Shown here piece after piece: positions 8,710 to 17,848 of a stretch of DNA of 64,000 bases (the first letter of the stretch is position 1; each line of letters starts with the position of its first letter). This DNA is from Embleya sp042956465 (lineage in GTDB: Bacteria > Actinomycetota > Actinomycetes > Streptomycetales > Streptomycetaceae): the NCBI RefSeq assembly GCF_042956465.1, contig NZ_JBIBGL010000006.1:186001-250000 (forward strand), written 5' to 3'. The notes under the pieces are model-generated. The model was not told the DNA's origin. It was given only the letters and a program-made list of their open reading frames with translations, and did no database searches. The position numbers were made by a program, and so were the translations under genes.

Positions 8710-9672
8710 GTGCGGGCGGTACAGGTGAGCGAGTTCGGTGGATCCGACGTGCTGCGGGTGGTCGACTTACCGGTTCCGGTTCCCGAACCCGGGCGCAGGG
8801 TGCTGGTTCGGGTGCACCGGACCGGTGTGAACTTTGCGGACGTGCACATTCGTGAGGGAAACTACATAGCGGACACGCCCCTTCCCTACGTGCTGGGCAG
8901 CGAAGTCGTCGGGACGCGCGACAGTGACGGTAGACGTGTCCTGGCTCTCACCCAGCGCGGCGGCGGCTACGCGGAATACGCGCTCGCACCCGCGCGGACG
9001 ACGTTCGAGGTGCCCGAGGGCATCGAGGACGGTTCGGCCCTGGCGCTGGGCGTACAGGGGAACACCGCCTGGCACATCCTGCACACCAGCGCGCGACTGC
9101 AACCGCGCGAATCCGTCGCGGTGTTCGCTGCTGCCGGTGGCGTGGGCACACTCGCGATCCAACTGGCCCGACTCGCCGGCGCCGGCCGTATCGTCGCCGC
9201 CGCATCCACCCCTGCCAAACGCGAAGCGGCGCTGAAACTCGGCGCCGACGCCGCCGTGGACTCCTCCACCGTCGATCACCTCACCGAACAGCTGATCGAG
9301 GCGAATGGCGGACGTCGACTCGATGTCATCCTCGAAATGGCCGGCGGCACCGTCGCCCAGGCGGCGTCGGACGCACTGGCCGACTTCGGACGACTGGTTC
9401 TCTTCGGCTTCGCAAGCGGTAGGACCGCCACGGTGGACACCCGGGGGATCATGCTCGACAACAAGAGTCTGATCGGTTTCGTCCTGCCGAAGCTCTACTC
9501 CCGGCGCGACATGGTCGACCATTCCATGCGGGAACTGTGGAGGGCCACGCTCTCCGGTGCGATCACCCCGCACATCGGAGGCGAGTACCCGCTCGGCGAG
9601 GTACACCGCGCTCACGAGGACCTCCAGGAACGACGCACGACCGGCAAACTGGTCCTCGACCCGACGAGTTGA
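8710..9672 (+). CDS. Zinc-free medium-chain dehydrogenase, NADPH:quinone reductase family
   Basis: Soluble NADPH-dependent oxidoreductase of the quinone oxidoreductase branch of the medium-chain dehydrogenases; substrate unknown. The GroES-like N-terminal domain shows VHRTGVNFADVHIREGNY. The Rossmann domain carries the NADPH motif AAAGGVGTLAIQLA at about residues 139-152, and the C-terminus ends with the typical HEDLQERRTTGKLVL. Catalytic zinc ligands are absent, as expected for this branch. GTG 8710 follows a G-rich ribosome site (GGGGGAA). 320 residues, normal for the family. No clear link to its neighbours. Confidence 0.88.
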   Translation: MRAVQVSEFGGSDVLRVVDLPVPVPEPGRRVLVRVHRTGVNFADVHIREGNYIADTPLPYVLGSEVVGTRDSDGRRVLALTQRGGGYAEYALAPARTTFEVPEGIEDGSALALGVQGNTAWHILHTSARLQPRESVAVFAAAGGVGTLAIQLARLAGAGRIVAAASTPAKREAALKLGADAAVDSSTVDHLTEQLIEANGGRRLDVILEMAGGTVAQAASDALADFGRLVLFGFASGRTATVDTRGIMLDNKSLIGFVLPKLYSRRDMVDHSMRELWRATLSGAITPHIGGEYPLGEVHRAHEDLQERRTTGKLVLDPTS

Positions 9673-9820
9673 CGGGCGTCGTTGCATCGCCGGCGCGGAT
9701 CTCGGTGCCGCCCTTGCCGCGCAGCGCGCCGGCCCCGAGCCGCACGGCCGCGAGGCGTACCAGGCGCCGGGGTGCCGGGCTTGGTGGCGCCGGCCCGGGT
9801 GGGCCAGGGGTGCGCCCGGA

Positions 9821-9842
9821 CCGGACTCGTGGGGGAGTCCGG
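9821..9842. terminator. Hairpin between convergent genes
   Basis: CCGGACTC at 9821-9828 pairs with GAGTCCGG at 9835-9842 around a GTGGGG loop. It lies between the convergent quinone reductase and polysaccharide deacetylase genes. The stem is short and there is no U tract, so moderate confidence. Confidence 0.45.
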
Positions 9843-9891
9843 GCCGGGTGCTCGGTCCGGGCGGTCGGGGGCCGCGTCGTACCGGCCGGGC

Positions 9892-10761
9892 TCATCCCGC
9901 CGTCGGGGCGGACGTCCGGGTGTAGTGCTCGGCGATCTCGTCGCTCGTCGTGAGCCAGACGCCGGGGTGGTTGGCGACGTACTCCAGAGCCTGGTCCAGG
10001 TACTTGTGCCGGAATGCCTGACCGGTGACGAACGGGTGCAGCGCCAGGGACATGACCCGACCGCTGTCGGCGGACTCCTCGTAAAGCCGGTCCAATTGGT
10101 CCTTGACCACCTGTACGAAGTCCGGGCCGCTGAGCGCATGCGCGGTGAACAGGCCCAGGTCGTTGAGTTCGAGCGAGTACGGCACGCTCGACATCCCGGG
10201 CACGTTGAGCCGGTACGGCTGGTCGTCGTTGGTCCAGTCCAGCGTGTAGTCCAGGCCCAGTTCGGCCAGCAGCGACGGGGTCCGGAACGTCTCGGTGAGC
10301 GCCGGGCCCAGCCATCCGCGCGGACGTCGGCCGGTGGCCTTCTCGATCGTCTCGACGACGTGCTTCAGATAGGCGCGCTCGTCGTCGGCCACGTCCGCTT
10401 GGAGCGTCGAGTTGTTGCGACCGTGCGCCAACCAGGCCCAGTCGCGGGCCAGTCCCGCCTCGATGATCTGCGGGTAGTGCTCGACCACGTCGGAGTTGAG
10501 CAACACGCTCGGCCGGATCCCGTGCTTGTCGAACGCCTCCATCATCCGCCAGATGCCCACCCGCGGGCCGTAGTCGCGCCAGCCGAAGTTCAGCGGGTCC
10601 GGGACCAGGCCCGCGGTCGCCTGGTTGATGCTCGTCGACGCGGTCCCGACGAGGAAGTGCTCCACGTTCAGACCCACGTAGAAGGCGACGCGGGCACCGT
10701 CGGGCCAGTGGATCGGCTCGCGGTCGACGATCGGGCTGTAGTCGTACAGGGCGTTGTCCAT
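9892..10761 (-). CDS. Polysaccharide deacetylase / PuuE-like allantoinase family protein
   Basis: NodB-homology hydrolase, probably cytoplasmic as no signal peptide is seen, acting on an N-acetyl or cyclic amide bond; the exact substrate is unknown. Motifs include VAFYVGLNVEHF at the N-terminus, GIRPSVLLNSDVVEHYPQ, the WAWLAHGRNNS metal-site region and LALHPFVTGQAFR near the C-terminus. The closest remembered match is the PuuE/allantoinase-like group. The start is ATG 10761 with GGAGG 7 bases upstream, giving 289 residues. Divergent from the SARP regulator, with which it shares a 170-base promoter region. Confidence 0.82.
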   Translation of the reverse strand: MDNALYDYSPIVDREPIHWPDGARVAFYVGLNVEHFLVGTASTSINQATAGLVPDPLNFGWRDYGPRVGIWRMMEAFDKHGIRPSVLLNSDVVEHYPQIIEAGLARDWAWLAHGRNNSTLQADVADDERAYLKHVVETIEKATGRRPRGWLGPALTETFRTPSLLAELGLDYTLDWTNDDQPYRLNVPGMSSVPYSLELNDLGLFTAHALSGPDFVQVVKDQLDRLYEESADSGRVMSLALHPFVTGQAFRHKYLDQALEYVANHPGVWLTTSDEIAEHYTRTSAPTAG

Positions 10762-10869
10762 GGTGCTGCCTCCGGTGTCGGGGCTCGTGCCGAACCCGTG
10801 CGGTGGAACTGTCCGGATCGGGCGCTTTCGGGGCGTCCTTCCGGCGATGGACACGACTGTGCTCCCCGG

Positions 10870-10900
10870 CGCTCAGGGGTCGCTGAGGATCCGCTGAGGA
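10870..10900 (+). promoter_or_regulatory. Three 11-bp-spaced direct repeats, candidate SARP operator
   Basis: CGCTCAGGG at 10870, CGCTGAGGA at 10881 and CGCTGAGGA at 10892 repeat with an exact 11-bp period. SARP-family activators are known to bind heptameric direct repeats spaced by 11 bp just upstream of the -10 element. The array is 30-60 bases before the SARP start, so autoregulation or control of the divergent deacetylase is the natural inference. Confidence 0.6.
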
Positions 10901-10931
10901 GTCACGCGGAGCCGCTGTGTACGGTGGTTCG

Positions 10932-13900
10932 ATGCGGTTCGGGGTGTTGGGTCCACTGGCGGTATGGGGTGTCGACGGTGAACCGCTCAAGGTCCCCGAG
11001 GCCGGGGTCCGCGCGCTGCTCGCCGACCTGTTGACGTACGAGGGCCGTACGGTCTCCGCCGACCGGCTCGTCGACGACCTGTGGGGCGAGGACCCGCCCG
11101 GCCGACCCGCCAACGCGCTCCAGACCCGGATCTCCGTACTGCGCCGGACCCTGGGCCGGGACCGGGTGGTGTACCAGGCGCCCGGATATCGGCTGCTCCT
11201 GGAGCGGATCGACGCCGCCGACGCGGACCTGGACGCGCACCGCTTCGCGGCCCTGGTGGAACAGGCCCGGACGCAGGGCGATCCGCAGGAGCGATCCGCG
11301 ACGCTCGCCCGGGCGCTCGGCCTGTGGCGCGGGCCGGCGTACGCCGATTTCGCCGACGAGGAGTTCGCCCGGCCGGCCGCCCGGCGGCTGGAGGAACTGC
11401 GCCTGGTCGCCGTCGAGGAACATGCGGGCGCGCGGCTGGAGGCGGGCGAGCACGCGGCGCTCGCGGCGGAACTCGCGGGCCCGGTCGCGCAACATCCGTT
11501 GCGTGAGCGGCTGCGCGCGGTGTACCTGCGGGCGCTGTACCGTGCCGGTCGGCAAAGCGAGGCGCTGGCCTCGTACGCGGACCTGCGCGAGCGCCTGGCC
11601 GACGAACTGGGCCTGGATCCCGGGCCGGAAATCGTCGCCCTGCACGCGGCGATCCTGCGCCAGGACGAGTCGCCGCGCCCGCCGGCGCCGGTCGCGCAGG
11701 CCGCGGACGCCGCCCGCGGCCGGTCGGACACCCGAGGGCCCGCCGCCGCGCCCGAGGTTCGGCTGCCCGTCCCGCTGACCCCGCTGATCGGGCGGGAACA
11801 GGCCGTCGCCGAGCTCGGGCCGCTCCTGGAACGTACGCGCCTGGTGACACTGACCGGATCGGGCGGCGTGGGCAAGACCCGACTCGCCCTGGAAGTGGCA
11901 GGCCGGTTCGCGCGGGAGGCCGCGGGGTGCGTGCCCGACGGCGTACGGCTGGTCGAACTCGCCGGGCGCGGCGGCGAAATGGCCGAACTCGCGCAGGTGG
12001 TCTGCGACGTGTTCGGGGTCCGCGACGACGGACTCGGGCCCGCGGCCGGCCGCTCGACGGCGGAACGACTCGTGGCGGCGCTGCGCGACAGGCGGGTGCT
12101 GATGGTCCTGGACAACTGCGAACACGTGGTGGAAGCCGCCGCCGAACTCACCGACCGGCTCCTGGCCGGCGCGCCGGGACTGCGGGTGTTGGCCACCAGC
12201 CGCGAGCCGTTGGCGCTGCCCGGCGAGACGGTGTTCCAGGTCGAGCCGCTGCATCGAGACGACGCGGTGCGGTTGTTCACCGAACGCGCCGCCGCCTCGG
12301 CCCCGGGCTTCTCGCCGGCGGCGGCGACCGCGCCCGGCGAGATCGGGGATCTGGTGGCGGAAGTCTGCGTGCGGCTCGACGGCATTCCGCTGGCCCTCGA
12401 ATTGGCCGCCACCCGGGTACGGGCCCTGGGCATGGCCCAGTTGGCGGCCCGCCTGGACGACCGCTTCCGGTTGCTCACGTCCGGACGCCGCGGCACCCCG
12501 GCCCGGCAACAGACGCTCCGGGCGATGATCGACTGGAGTTGGGACCTGCTCCGTACCCGCGAGCGCATCGTCCTGTGCCGGCTCGCGGTACATCGGGACG
12601 GCTGCACGCTGGAGGCGGCCGAGGCGGTCTGCGCCGGTGGGGGGGTGCGGCCGGACGAGGTCGTCGACCTGCTCGCGCGGCTGGTCGAGAAGTCGCTGGT
12701 CGTGATGGTCGACGGCGCCGGCGGTACGGCGCCTCGCTATCGCCTGCTCGAATCCGTCGCGGCCTACGCGCAGGAACGACTGGCCCGGACCGAGGAAGCC
12801 GACGCCGTCCGGAACCGACACCTGGTTTACTACCTCGACTTCGCCGAACGCGCGCGACCGCGCCTGTGCGACCACGGTCAGCGGGAATGGCTGGAGCGCC
12901 TGGACGCGGAGTCGGCCAACCTGTACGCGGCGCTGGAGGCGGCGATCCGACACGCGTCGGCGGATGCGGACCCGGGGGCTGACCAGGGTATGGGCGCGGA
13001 CCCGGCCCGGCGCTTCGCCGCGGCGTTGGCCTGGTGGTGGCTTCTGCGCGGGCGGCCGGGCGAGGCGCGGCGGCGGCTCGGGCGGATCCTGGACGCCGTG
13101 CCTGAGTCGAGCGAACTACGCCTGCTCCACGACGCGTTCACCCTGCTCACCGGAGACCGTCCGACGTCCCCGACCGACTCGGACGCGGCCGCCGACGACC
13201 CGGCGGTGCCCGCGCCGGCGTTGTGGCTGTACGCGTACGGGTTGTTCAACGGGGGCGAAATGCGCGCCGCGCAGGTGGCCAACGATCGCGCGCTGGGCCG
13301 GTTCGACGCCGACGGCGATCGGTGGGGCACCGCCGCGGGGCTCGCACTGCGGGCGATGTGTGCGCTGATCCGCGGCGATCTCGACGCGGTGCGCGAGGAC
13401 GGTCTGCGCAGCGCCGCACTCTTCCGGGCCGTCGGCGACCGCTGGGGCGAGGCGCAGACCGTACAACCGCTGGCCGCACTCGCCGAGATCAAGGGCGACC
13501 ACGCCGAGGCGACGCGTCTCCACCACGAGGGCCTGCGCCCGGCCCGGGAACTGGGTCTGGCGGTCGAGGTCTGTGCGCGGTTGTCCGGCCTGGGCCGACT
13601 CGCGCTGCTCGAACACGCCTGGGAGCGTGCCCGCGAGCTGCACGAACAGGCGCGACGGGCGGCCGTCGAGCAGGGCTACAAGTACGGGGAGATCCACGCG
13701 CTGATGGGCCTGGCGCTGGGGGCACGGCGCTCCGGCGATCTCGACGAGGCCGAGGCGCACCTGGTGCACATGCGGGACGCCGAACTCTCCTCGCCGGCCG
13801 GGAGACATCTGCTCCAGGCGGAGTTGGGCTTCATCGACGAACTGCGCGGGAACGCCGCCGGGGCGCTCGCCCATCATCTGCGCAGCCTGGACATCGCGCG

Positions 13901-14219
13901 CTCGCTCGCCGAACCGCGCGCGCTGGCCCTGTCCCTGGAGGGCCTGGCCGGCGCGGCCTCGCTCGCGGGTACGGCCGCTGCGGCGGAGCAGGCGGCCCGA
14001 CGGCTCGGCGCGGCCCACGCGGCCCGGCGCAGCGTGGGCGCGCCGCTGCCGGCCGCCGAGCGTATCGACGTCGACCGGATCACCCGGGTCGCGACGGCGA
14101 CACTGGGCCCGGCGGCCTTCACCGCCGCGTTCACCCGGGGCGCCACATCACCCCCGGAGACGACGGCCCGAAGCGCGACGGAGACGTTGGCCGTTGCGGG
14201 TGAGCCGCCGAACGGGTGA
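10932..14219 (+). CDS. AfsR-like SARP transcriptional regulator with NB-ARC and TPR domains
   Basis: Large cytoplasmic transcription regulator of about 1095 residues. Domains in order: OmpR-type winged helix (residues 1-90, MRFGVLGPLAVW; GRTVSADRLVDDLWGEDPPG); bacterial transcriptional activation domain (about 95-240); NB-ARC/STAND ATPase with P-loop GSGGVGKTR (Lys315), Walker B (VLMVLDNCEHV) and ATSREPL; then a long alpha-helical TPR region to the end. ATG 10932 places the DNA-binding domain at the very N-terminus. Such proteins usually activate secondary metabolism or respond to a ligand through the STAND switch; no target cluster is evident next door except the divergent deacetylase. Upstream 11-bp direct repeats suggest self-binding. 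Confidence 0.93.
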   Translation: MRFGVLGPLAVWGVDGEPLKVPEAGVRALLADLLTYEGRTVSADRLVDDLWGEDPPGRPANALQTRISVLRRTLGRDRVVYQAPGYRLLLERIDAADADLDAHRFAALVEQARTQGDPQERSATLARALGLWRGPAYADFADEEFARPAARRLEELRLVAVEEHAGARLEAGEHAALAAELAGPVAQHPLRERLRAVYLRALYRAGRQSEALASYADLRERLADELGLDPGPEIVALHAAILRQDESPRPPAPVAQAADAARGRSDTRGPAAAPEVRLPVPLTPLIGREQAVAELGPLLERTRLVTLTGSGGVGKTRLALEVAGRFAREAAGCVPDGVRLVELAGRGGEMAELAQVVCDVFGVRDDGLGPAAGRSTAERLVAALRDRRVLMVLDNCEHVVEAAAELTDRLLAGAPGLRVLATSREPLALPGETVFQVEPLHRDDAVRLFTERAAASAPGFSPAAATAPGEIGDLVAEVCVRLDGIPLALELAATRVRALGMAQLAARLDDRFRLLTSGRRGTPARQQTLRAMIDWSWDLLRTRERIVLCRLAVHRDGCTLEAAEAVCAGGGVRPDEVVDLLARLVEKSLVVMVDGAGGTAPRYRLLESVAAYAQERLARTEEADAVRNRHLVYYLDFAERARPRLCDHGQREWLERLDAESANLYAALEAAIRHASADADPGADQGMGADPARRFAAALAWWWLLRGRPGEARRRLGRILDAVPESSELRLLHDAFTLLTGDRPTSPTDSDAAADDPAVPAPALWLYAYGLFNGGEMRAAQVANDRALGRFDADGDRWGTAAGLALRAMCALIRGDLDAVREDGLRSAALFRAVGDRWGEAQTVQPLAALAEIKGDHAEATRLHHEGLRPARELGLAVEVCARLSGLGRLALLEHAWERARELHEQARRAAVEQGYKYGEIHALMGLALGARRSGDLDEAEAHLVHMRDAELSSPAGRHLLQAELGFIDELRGNAAGALAHHLRSLDIARSLAEPRALALSLEGLAGAASLAGTAAAAEQAARRLGAAHAARRSVGAPLPAAERIDVDRITRVATATLGPAAFTAAFTRGATSPPETTARSATETLAVAGEPPNG

Positions 14220-14740
14220 CTGGGTGACTGGGCGACTGGATTACCGGGTTGCCGGGTTGCCGGGGACGGTGACTGCGCCGCCGCCGATTGTCGTGAGCCG
14301 TCGGTGGGGGCCGCGCGGTCGTCGACGGGGTCGTGGCGGGGGTGTTGACCGCAAACGGCTGCCGGGACCGGAGCCGGGGCCGGGGCGGCGCCGCTGCCGG
14401 GTCCGGAGGCGCGTGCGACGGGCATGGCAGGCGGCATCGTCGGCTCACGCCGGGGGACGGCCTTCGTCGCGACGCCGCTGGGGGATGCGGGTGCCGACGG
14501 CCGATCGTGTCCATGCGCTGCCGGGGCAGGGGTCGGTGTGATGGTTGGCGTGGCGTGGCGAGCGGGAGGGCGTGCGTGTGGTCCGCGGTGGGTGTTCACC
14601 CGCGCGGGCGCATGGCCGGGGGTGGGTTCTTCCGGTCCCGGGTGGGCTTGGCGGCGCGCCGGGCTCGTTCTCGGGCATGCGCAATGCGTTGCCGGCGGCT
14701 TACCTGGTGAAGGCGACGGATCATTTCGGATGGAGCGAAC
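14220..14740. other. Non-coding spacer with short tandem repeats
   Basis: The first 60 bases after the SARP stop contain 8-bp repeats (GGTGACTG, then GGGTTGCC variants). The rest is GC-rich with no convincing gene on either strand. Confidence 0.5.
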
Positions 14741-15013
14741 ATGCGCAGGACGAGAACGGCCCCGAACACGCCGAATGCCGCTTGGCAGTCGCCGGGCCGC
14801 AAGGGCCCGGTACGGCACGGCGTCGGCCCGACGGAGGGGCTCGACGACGTCGGCATCGGCGAGAGCCGACGCCGGCACGAGATGTTCTGCCCGCGATGCA
14901 TGGGCGTGACCGAACGATGCACGCACGCGATCGGGGAACTGTCCGGCAGGACCCCGGAATCGGCCTCCGGGGGCCGACGCGCGGCCCGGCGTGGGGTGCC
15001 CCCGCGGAAGTGA
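14741..15013 (+). CDS. Small Cys-containing hypothetical protein
   Basis: A 90-residue frame starting at ATG 14741 with GGAG five bases upstream and a strong third-position GC bias. The product is basic and has a CPRCMGVTERC segment that could hold a metal. I do not recognise a family. It precedes the DUF5990 gene by about 30 bases on the same strand. It could be chance in a GC-rich spacer. Confidence 0.4.
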   Translation: MRRTRTAPNTPNAAWQSPGRKGPVRHGVGPTEGLDDVGIGESRRRHEMFCPRCMGVTERCTHAIGELSGRTPESASGGRRAARRGVPPRK

Positions 15014-15046
15014 TCGGACCGAGGGGACCGAGGGGATCATGTCCCC

Positions 15047-15508
15047 ATGAGGATTCGTATCGACGCCGTCGACCTCCCCGGGCCGGTCTGTCCGCCCGGG
15101 GCGGCCGACCCCGAGTACCGGAACGTCCACGTCGCCGTACAGCGGCGCGACCGCCCCGGTGACCTGTTCGACCCGCGCCCGGCCGACGCCCGGCACGCCG
15201 GCTGGACGGTGGAGGCGACCGCGACCCGGACGGCGTCCGGCCTCGACCTCAAGGGGCCGTACATCCAGGGCCGGCCGGGGGATCGATTCGTGTACCTCTC
15301 GTGGGGCACGGTCGACGGCGCGGGCGCATTCGCGATGTTCCGCCGAGCCAAGCTCATGCTTGCCGAGGTCCCGACCGACGTCCTGGCCGCCGCGGTCCGT
15401 TCCGGTCTGCTGATCGGCCGACTCGGGCTGACCGACGCCTGCGGGGAGCCGCGATGCGCGCGTGTCGTCCCGCCGACCATCACATGGACGGCGGGCACCC
15501 CGGAGTAG
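15047..15508 (+). CDS. DUF5990 family protein
   Basis: A 153-residue soluble protein of a family common in Streptomyces and of unknown function. Characteristic segments are RIRIDAVDLPGPVC at the start, NVHVAVQRRDRP, LKGPYIQGRPGDRFVYLSWG, FRRAKLML and GRLGLTDACGEPRC. Length and motif order match the family as I know it. It starts at ATG 15047 shortly after the small Cys-containing frame. Confidence 0.8.
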   Translation: MRIRIDAVDLPGPVCPPGAADPEYRNVHVAVQRRDRPGDLFDPRPADARHAGWTVEATATRTASGLDLKGPYIQGRPGDRFVYLSWGTVDGAGAFAMFRRAKLMLAEVPTDVLAAAVRSGLLIGRLGLTDACGEPRCARVVPPTITWTAGTPE

Positions 15509-15599
15509 GCGGGGAGCCTGTGCCCGACGGGTTCGACCGGTTCGATCGATGCGATCGGCCCGGGCCTTCCGGTGGGTCCGACCGGTCCGGCCGGTTGCT

Positions 15600-15723
15600 C
15601 GGGGTGGCGATCCGGTCGGTAGAACTCGGCGAGCCTCGCGGGGTCCGCACAGTCGAGGGTGATGGCGGTGATTTCCGCGAGCTTCCTTGCGACTGTGCTC
15701 TGCCGACCCGCGCCGACTCCCAC
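15600..15723 (-). pseudogene. N-terminal remnant of a VOC/glyoxalase-family gene
   Basis: On the minus strand a possible GTG at 15723 leads into RKLAEITAITLDCADPARL and then AEFYR. This is the hallmark first strand and helix of vicinal-oxygen-chelate (glyoxalase-like) proteins. The similarity stops abruptly near 15610 and the frame continues into Pro/Gly-rich sequence. About 30 codons of a roughly 120-codon gene survive, so this is a truncated relic just downstream of the methyltransferase stop. Confidence 0.5.
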
Positions 15724-15743
15724 TCTTGCCGCACCGGTCGGGT

Positions 15744-16688
15744 TCAGCGTTTGACGGCGACGAATCCCCATTGGTCGACCGGCTCGGTGGTGACGGGCTC
15801 GTCCGGACGCCACAGGCTGATCGAGCCGAAGCCGGGTTCGAGGAGGTCGAGGCCGTCGGCGAAGGAGCGGAGCACCTCGGCGGGACGCGAGACGTACGGG
15901 AGGGCGCCGCCGTCGGCGTACTCGTCCGACGCGGCGCGCGTCAGCGGGGTTTCGACGGTGTCGCACAGGACCAGGTGGCTGCCTGCGGGGAATGCGTTCA
16001 GATAGGTGCGCAACAGGGTGGCGGCGCGGGCGTCGTCGGTGACATGACCCAGGGTGGAGAGCACCATCAGCGCGATCGGTCGGCTCAGGTCCAGCGTCCT
16101 GCCGGCTTCGCGCAACACGGTCTCGGTGTCGGTGAGATCGGCCGGCACGTACGCGGTGGCCCCCTCGGGGCGGCCGGACAGGAGCGCGCGGGCGTGGGCG
16201 AGCACGATCGGGTCGTTGTCCACGTAGACGATGCGCGCCTGCGGGGCGGCCTGCTGGGCCACCTCGTGAGTGGCCTCCGCCGTGGGCAACCCGGTGCCCA
16301 GATCCAGGAATTGCCGTATCCCGGCCTCACCCGCCAGGTGGCGCACGGCGCGCGCCTGGAACCGACGGGAGGCACGGGCGATGTCGACGATCTGCGGGAA
16401 CGACTTCTGTAACTGCTCGCCCAGGGCCCGGTCTACCGGGTAGTTGTCCTTGCCACCCAGCCAGAAGTTCCACATCCGCGCCGAGTGCGGCGTCGTCGTG
16501 TCGATCGCGTGAGCCGCTTCGAAGTCGTCGATCGGCACGGCGGATTCGACGTATCCGACACGTTCGACTGATGCGGTCGATCCGGTGGATCCGGTCGGAT
16601 CGGTCTCTTCGACCGACCGGGTCGGTTCGGTTGATCCGACCGGTTCGGTGGGTTCGTTCGGCGCAGGGGTCTGCCGGTTCGCGTTCAT
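15744..16688 (-). CDS. SAM-dependent methyltransferase (PF04672, Methyltransf_19)
   Basis: A 314-residue protein of the actinobacterial S-adenosyl methyltransferase family; substrate unknown. Core motifs are HSARMWNFWLGGKDNYPVDR, then the SAM-binding glycine motif FLDLGTGLPT, the acidic ribose-binding strand IVYVDNDPIVLAHARALL and PIALMVLSTLGHV. The first 45 residues are a low-complexity Glu/Thr/Pro/Ser tail encoded by imperfect GGTTCGGTNGATCCG-like repeats, not part of the fold. ATG 16688 is the first start; a start closer to the domain cannot be excluded. The gene stands alone between a VOC relic and a TetR relic. Confidence 0.88.
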   Translation of the reverse strand: MNANRQTPAPNEPTEPVGSTEPTRSVEETDPTGSTGSTASVERVGYVESAVPIDDFEAAHAIDTTTPHSARMWNFWLGGKDNYPVDRALGEQLQKSFPQIVDIARASRRFQARAVRHLAGEAGIRQFLDLGTGLPTAEATHEVAQQAAPQARIVYVDNDPIVLAHARALLSGRPEGATAYVPADLTDTETVLREAGRTLDLSRPIALMVLSTLGHVTDDARAATLLRTYLNAFPAGSHLVLCDTVETPLTRAASDEYADGGALPYVSRPAEVLRSFADGLDLLEPGFGSISLWRPDEPVTTEPVDQWGFVAVKR

Positions 16689-16784
16689 GCACTCTCATCC
16701 CGTCGCTTCACACGATCGTCACTGAATCATGTGCATCCTTTCACCACGTGTCACACGCAACCCGATCGGCCGTCGGTCGCCGAC

Positions 16785-17110
16785 TCAGGCATCCGAGGAC
16801 GGCGCGAAGAGATAGCGGTCCATCATGAGCGCGGCATCGGCGAGGATCTCCGGGTCTCCTTCGGGCCGTTCGCGAAAGGCGAGGTCGAGCAGACCACCCC
16901 CGACCACGACCGCGAGTCGAGCCCGTCGGCGAGACAACTCGGTGTCCGGCATCGCGTAGCCGCGTACGAGGGCCTGGTGCAGCCGATCGGCGATGTCCAT
17001 GTCGGTCTGCCGACCGACCGCGCCCACCGCGGCGATCCGCGGCCCGTGAAACCAGACGCGGCGGTAGCCGGGTTGGGCGCGAAAACGGTCCGCGTACGCG
17101 GCGCGCCCAG
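16785..17110 (-). pseudogene. C-terminal remnant of a TetR-family regulator
   Basis: The last 100 or so codons read AAYADRFRAQPGYRRVWFHG, then a helical region ending EILADAALMMDRYLFAPSSD. This looks like the ligand-binding/dimerisation half of a TetR regulator. No TetR N-terminal helix-turn-helix is found upstream in any minus-strand frame; instead the sequence passes into hydrophobic coding-like sequence on the opposite strand. The gene has probably lost its 5' half by deletion. Confidence 0.5.
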
Positions 17111-17122
17111 CGCACCCTCGGC

Positions 17123-17459
17123 GTGGGAAATCTCGAATTTGCCTTGCTGATCGCCTCGTTCGCGGTCGGCGGGGTGCCCGGCGCTCTGTCGACGCCTGCG
17201 GCCACCGCAGGCTTCGGCGCCGTCCGGATCCTGCGAACTGCCGCCGTGGGTAGCGCGTTTGCCGCCGTGGTCGTCGGCAGCGCGACCTCGGGCCCGGTGG
17301 CCGCGTTGTTTCCTTGGTCTGCGGGTTCCGTTCCATGCCGGGGCGGGACTGGTGATCGTCGCCGGTTTGATCAGCGCACATTCCGCCGCGCGGGTCGGAA
17401 CGCTGCCTCCGGGTACTCCGGTTGCCGGGGCGGGCGCCGGGGAGGGGGAGGTCTTTTGA
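17123..17459 (+). pseudogene. Frameshifted C-terminal remnant of an MFS transporter
   Basis: One frame from 17123 gives LEFALLIASFAVGGVPGAL, like the 'ASFNVGxALGA' segment of DHA1 drug exporters. A second frame from about 17310 gives GLRVPFHAGAGLVIVAGLIS, like the last transmembrane helix of the same proteins. The two parts are in different frames, so the gene is broken. Together with the adjacent TetR remnant it looks like a collapsed TetR/efflux-pump pair. The family call is by eye and tentative. Confidence 0.35.
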
Positions 17460-17608
17460 ACCGGAGCGGGGAGGGGGGAGGCCGCGTTCCCACTACGCAC
17501 CGGCTCACGCGACGAGGGGCCGGGATCCGGGTCGGAGCGCCGTGGCTCGGACGGAGTGGTGCGTGGCGGGCGATGGTGGGGGCCAAGGGTGCCGGCGGAC
17601 GATCCGGG

Positions 17609-17848
17609 TCACCCTTCGGGCGGGCCGATCGGGTGCGGGGCGTCGGTGTTCGGGTAGCGGCAGGCGGCGGAGCAGCGACAGGGGGGCTCTTCCGGGAAGG
17701 CGAGGATCGACGGCGGAGTTCCCTGATGGACGCGGGAGCCTCGGATCAGCCGGGTACCGTGCGGGTCGACCCGGTACACGGTCACGGTAAGCCGGGAATC
17801 CCGGGCCGTCGGTGTGGCGTCGACATCGGGACGGACGGTGTCGGACAT
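17609..17848 (-). CDS. Small Cys-rich hypothetical protein
   Basis: A 79-residue protein starting at ATG 17848 with an excellent ribosome site (GAAGGAGG, 5-6 bases upstream) and strong GC3 bias, so translation is very likely. The middle reads RLTVTVYRVDPHGTRLIRGS and the C-terminal part carries CRCSAAC, possibly a small metal site. No signal peptide or membrane segment. I do not recognise a family. Confidence 0.7.
   Translation of the reverse strand: MSDTVRPDVDATPTARDSRLTVTVYRVDPHGTRLIRGSRVHQGTPPSILAFPEEPPCRCSAACRYPNTDAPHPIGPPEG

Noticed and set aside
9563..12607. Minus-strand frame of about 1000 codons across the deacetylase and SARP genes
   Set aside because: Shadow of two well-supported genes; its sequence is Ser/Arg/Pro-rich and runs through a divergent promoter.
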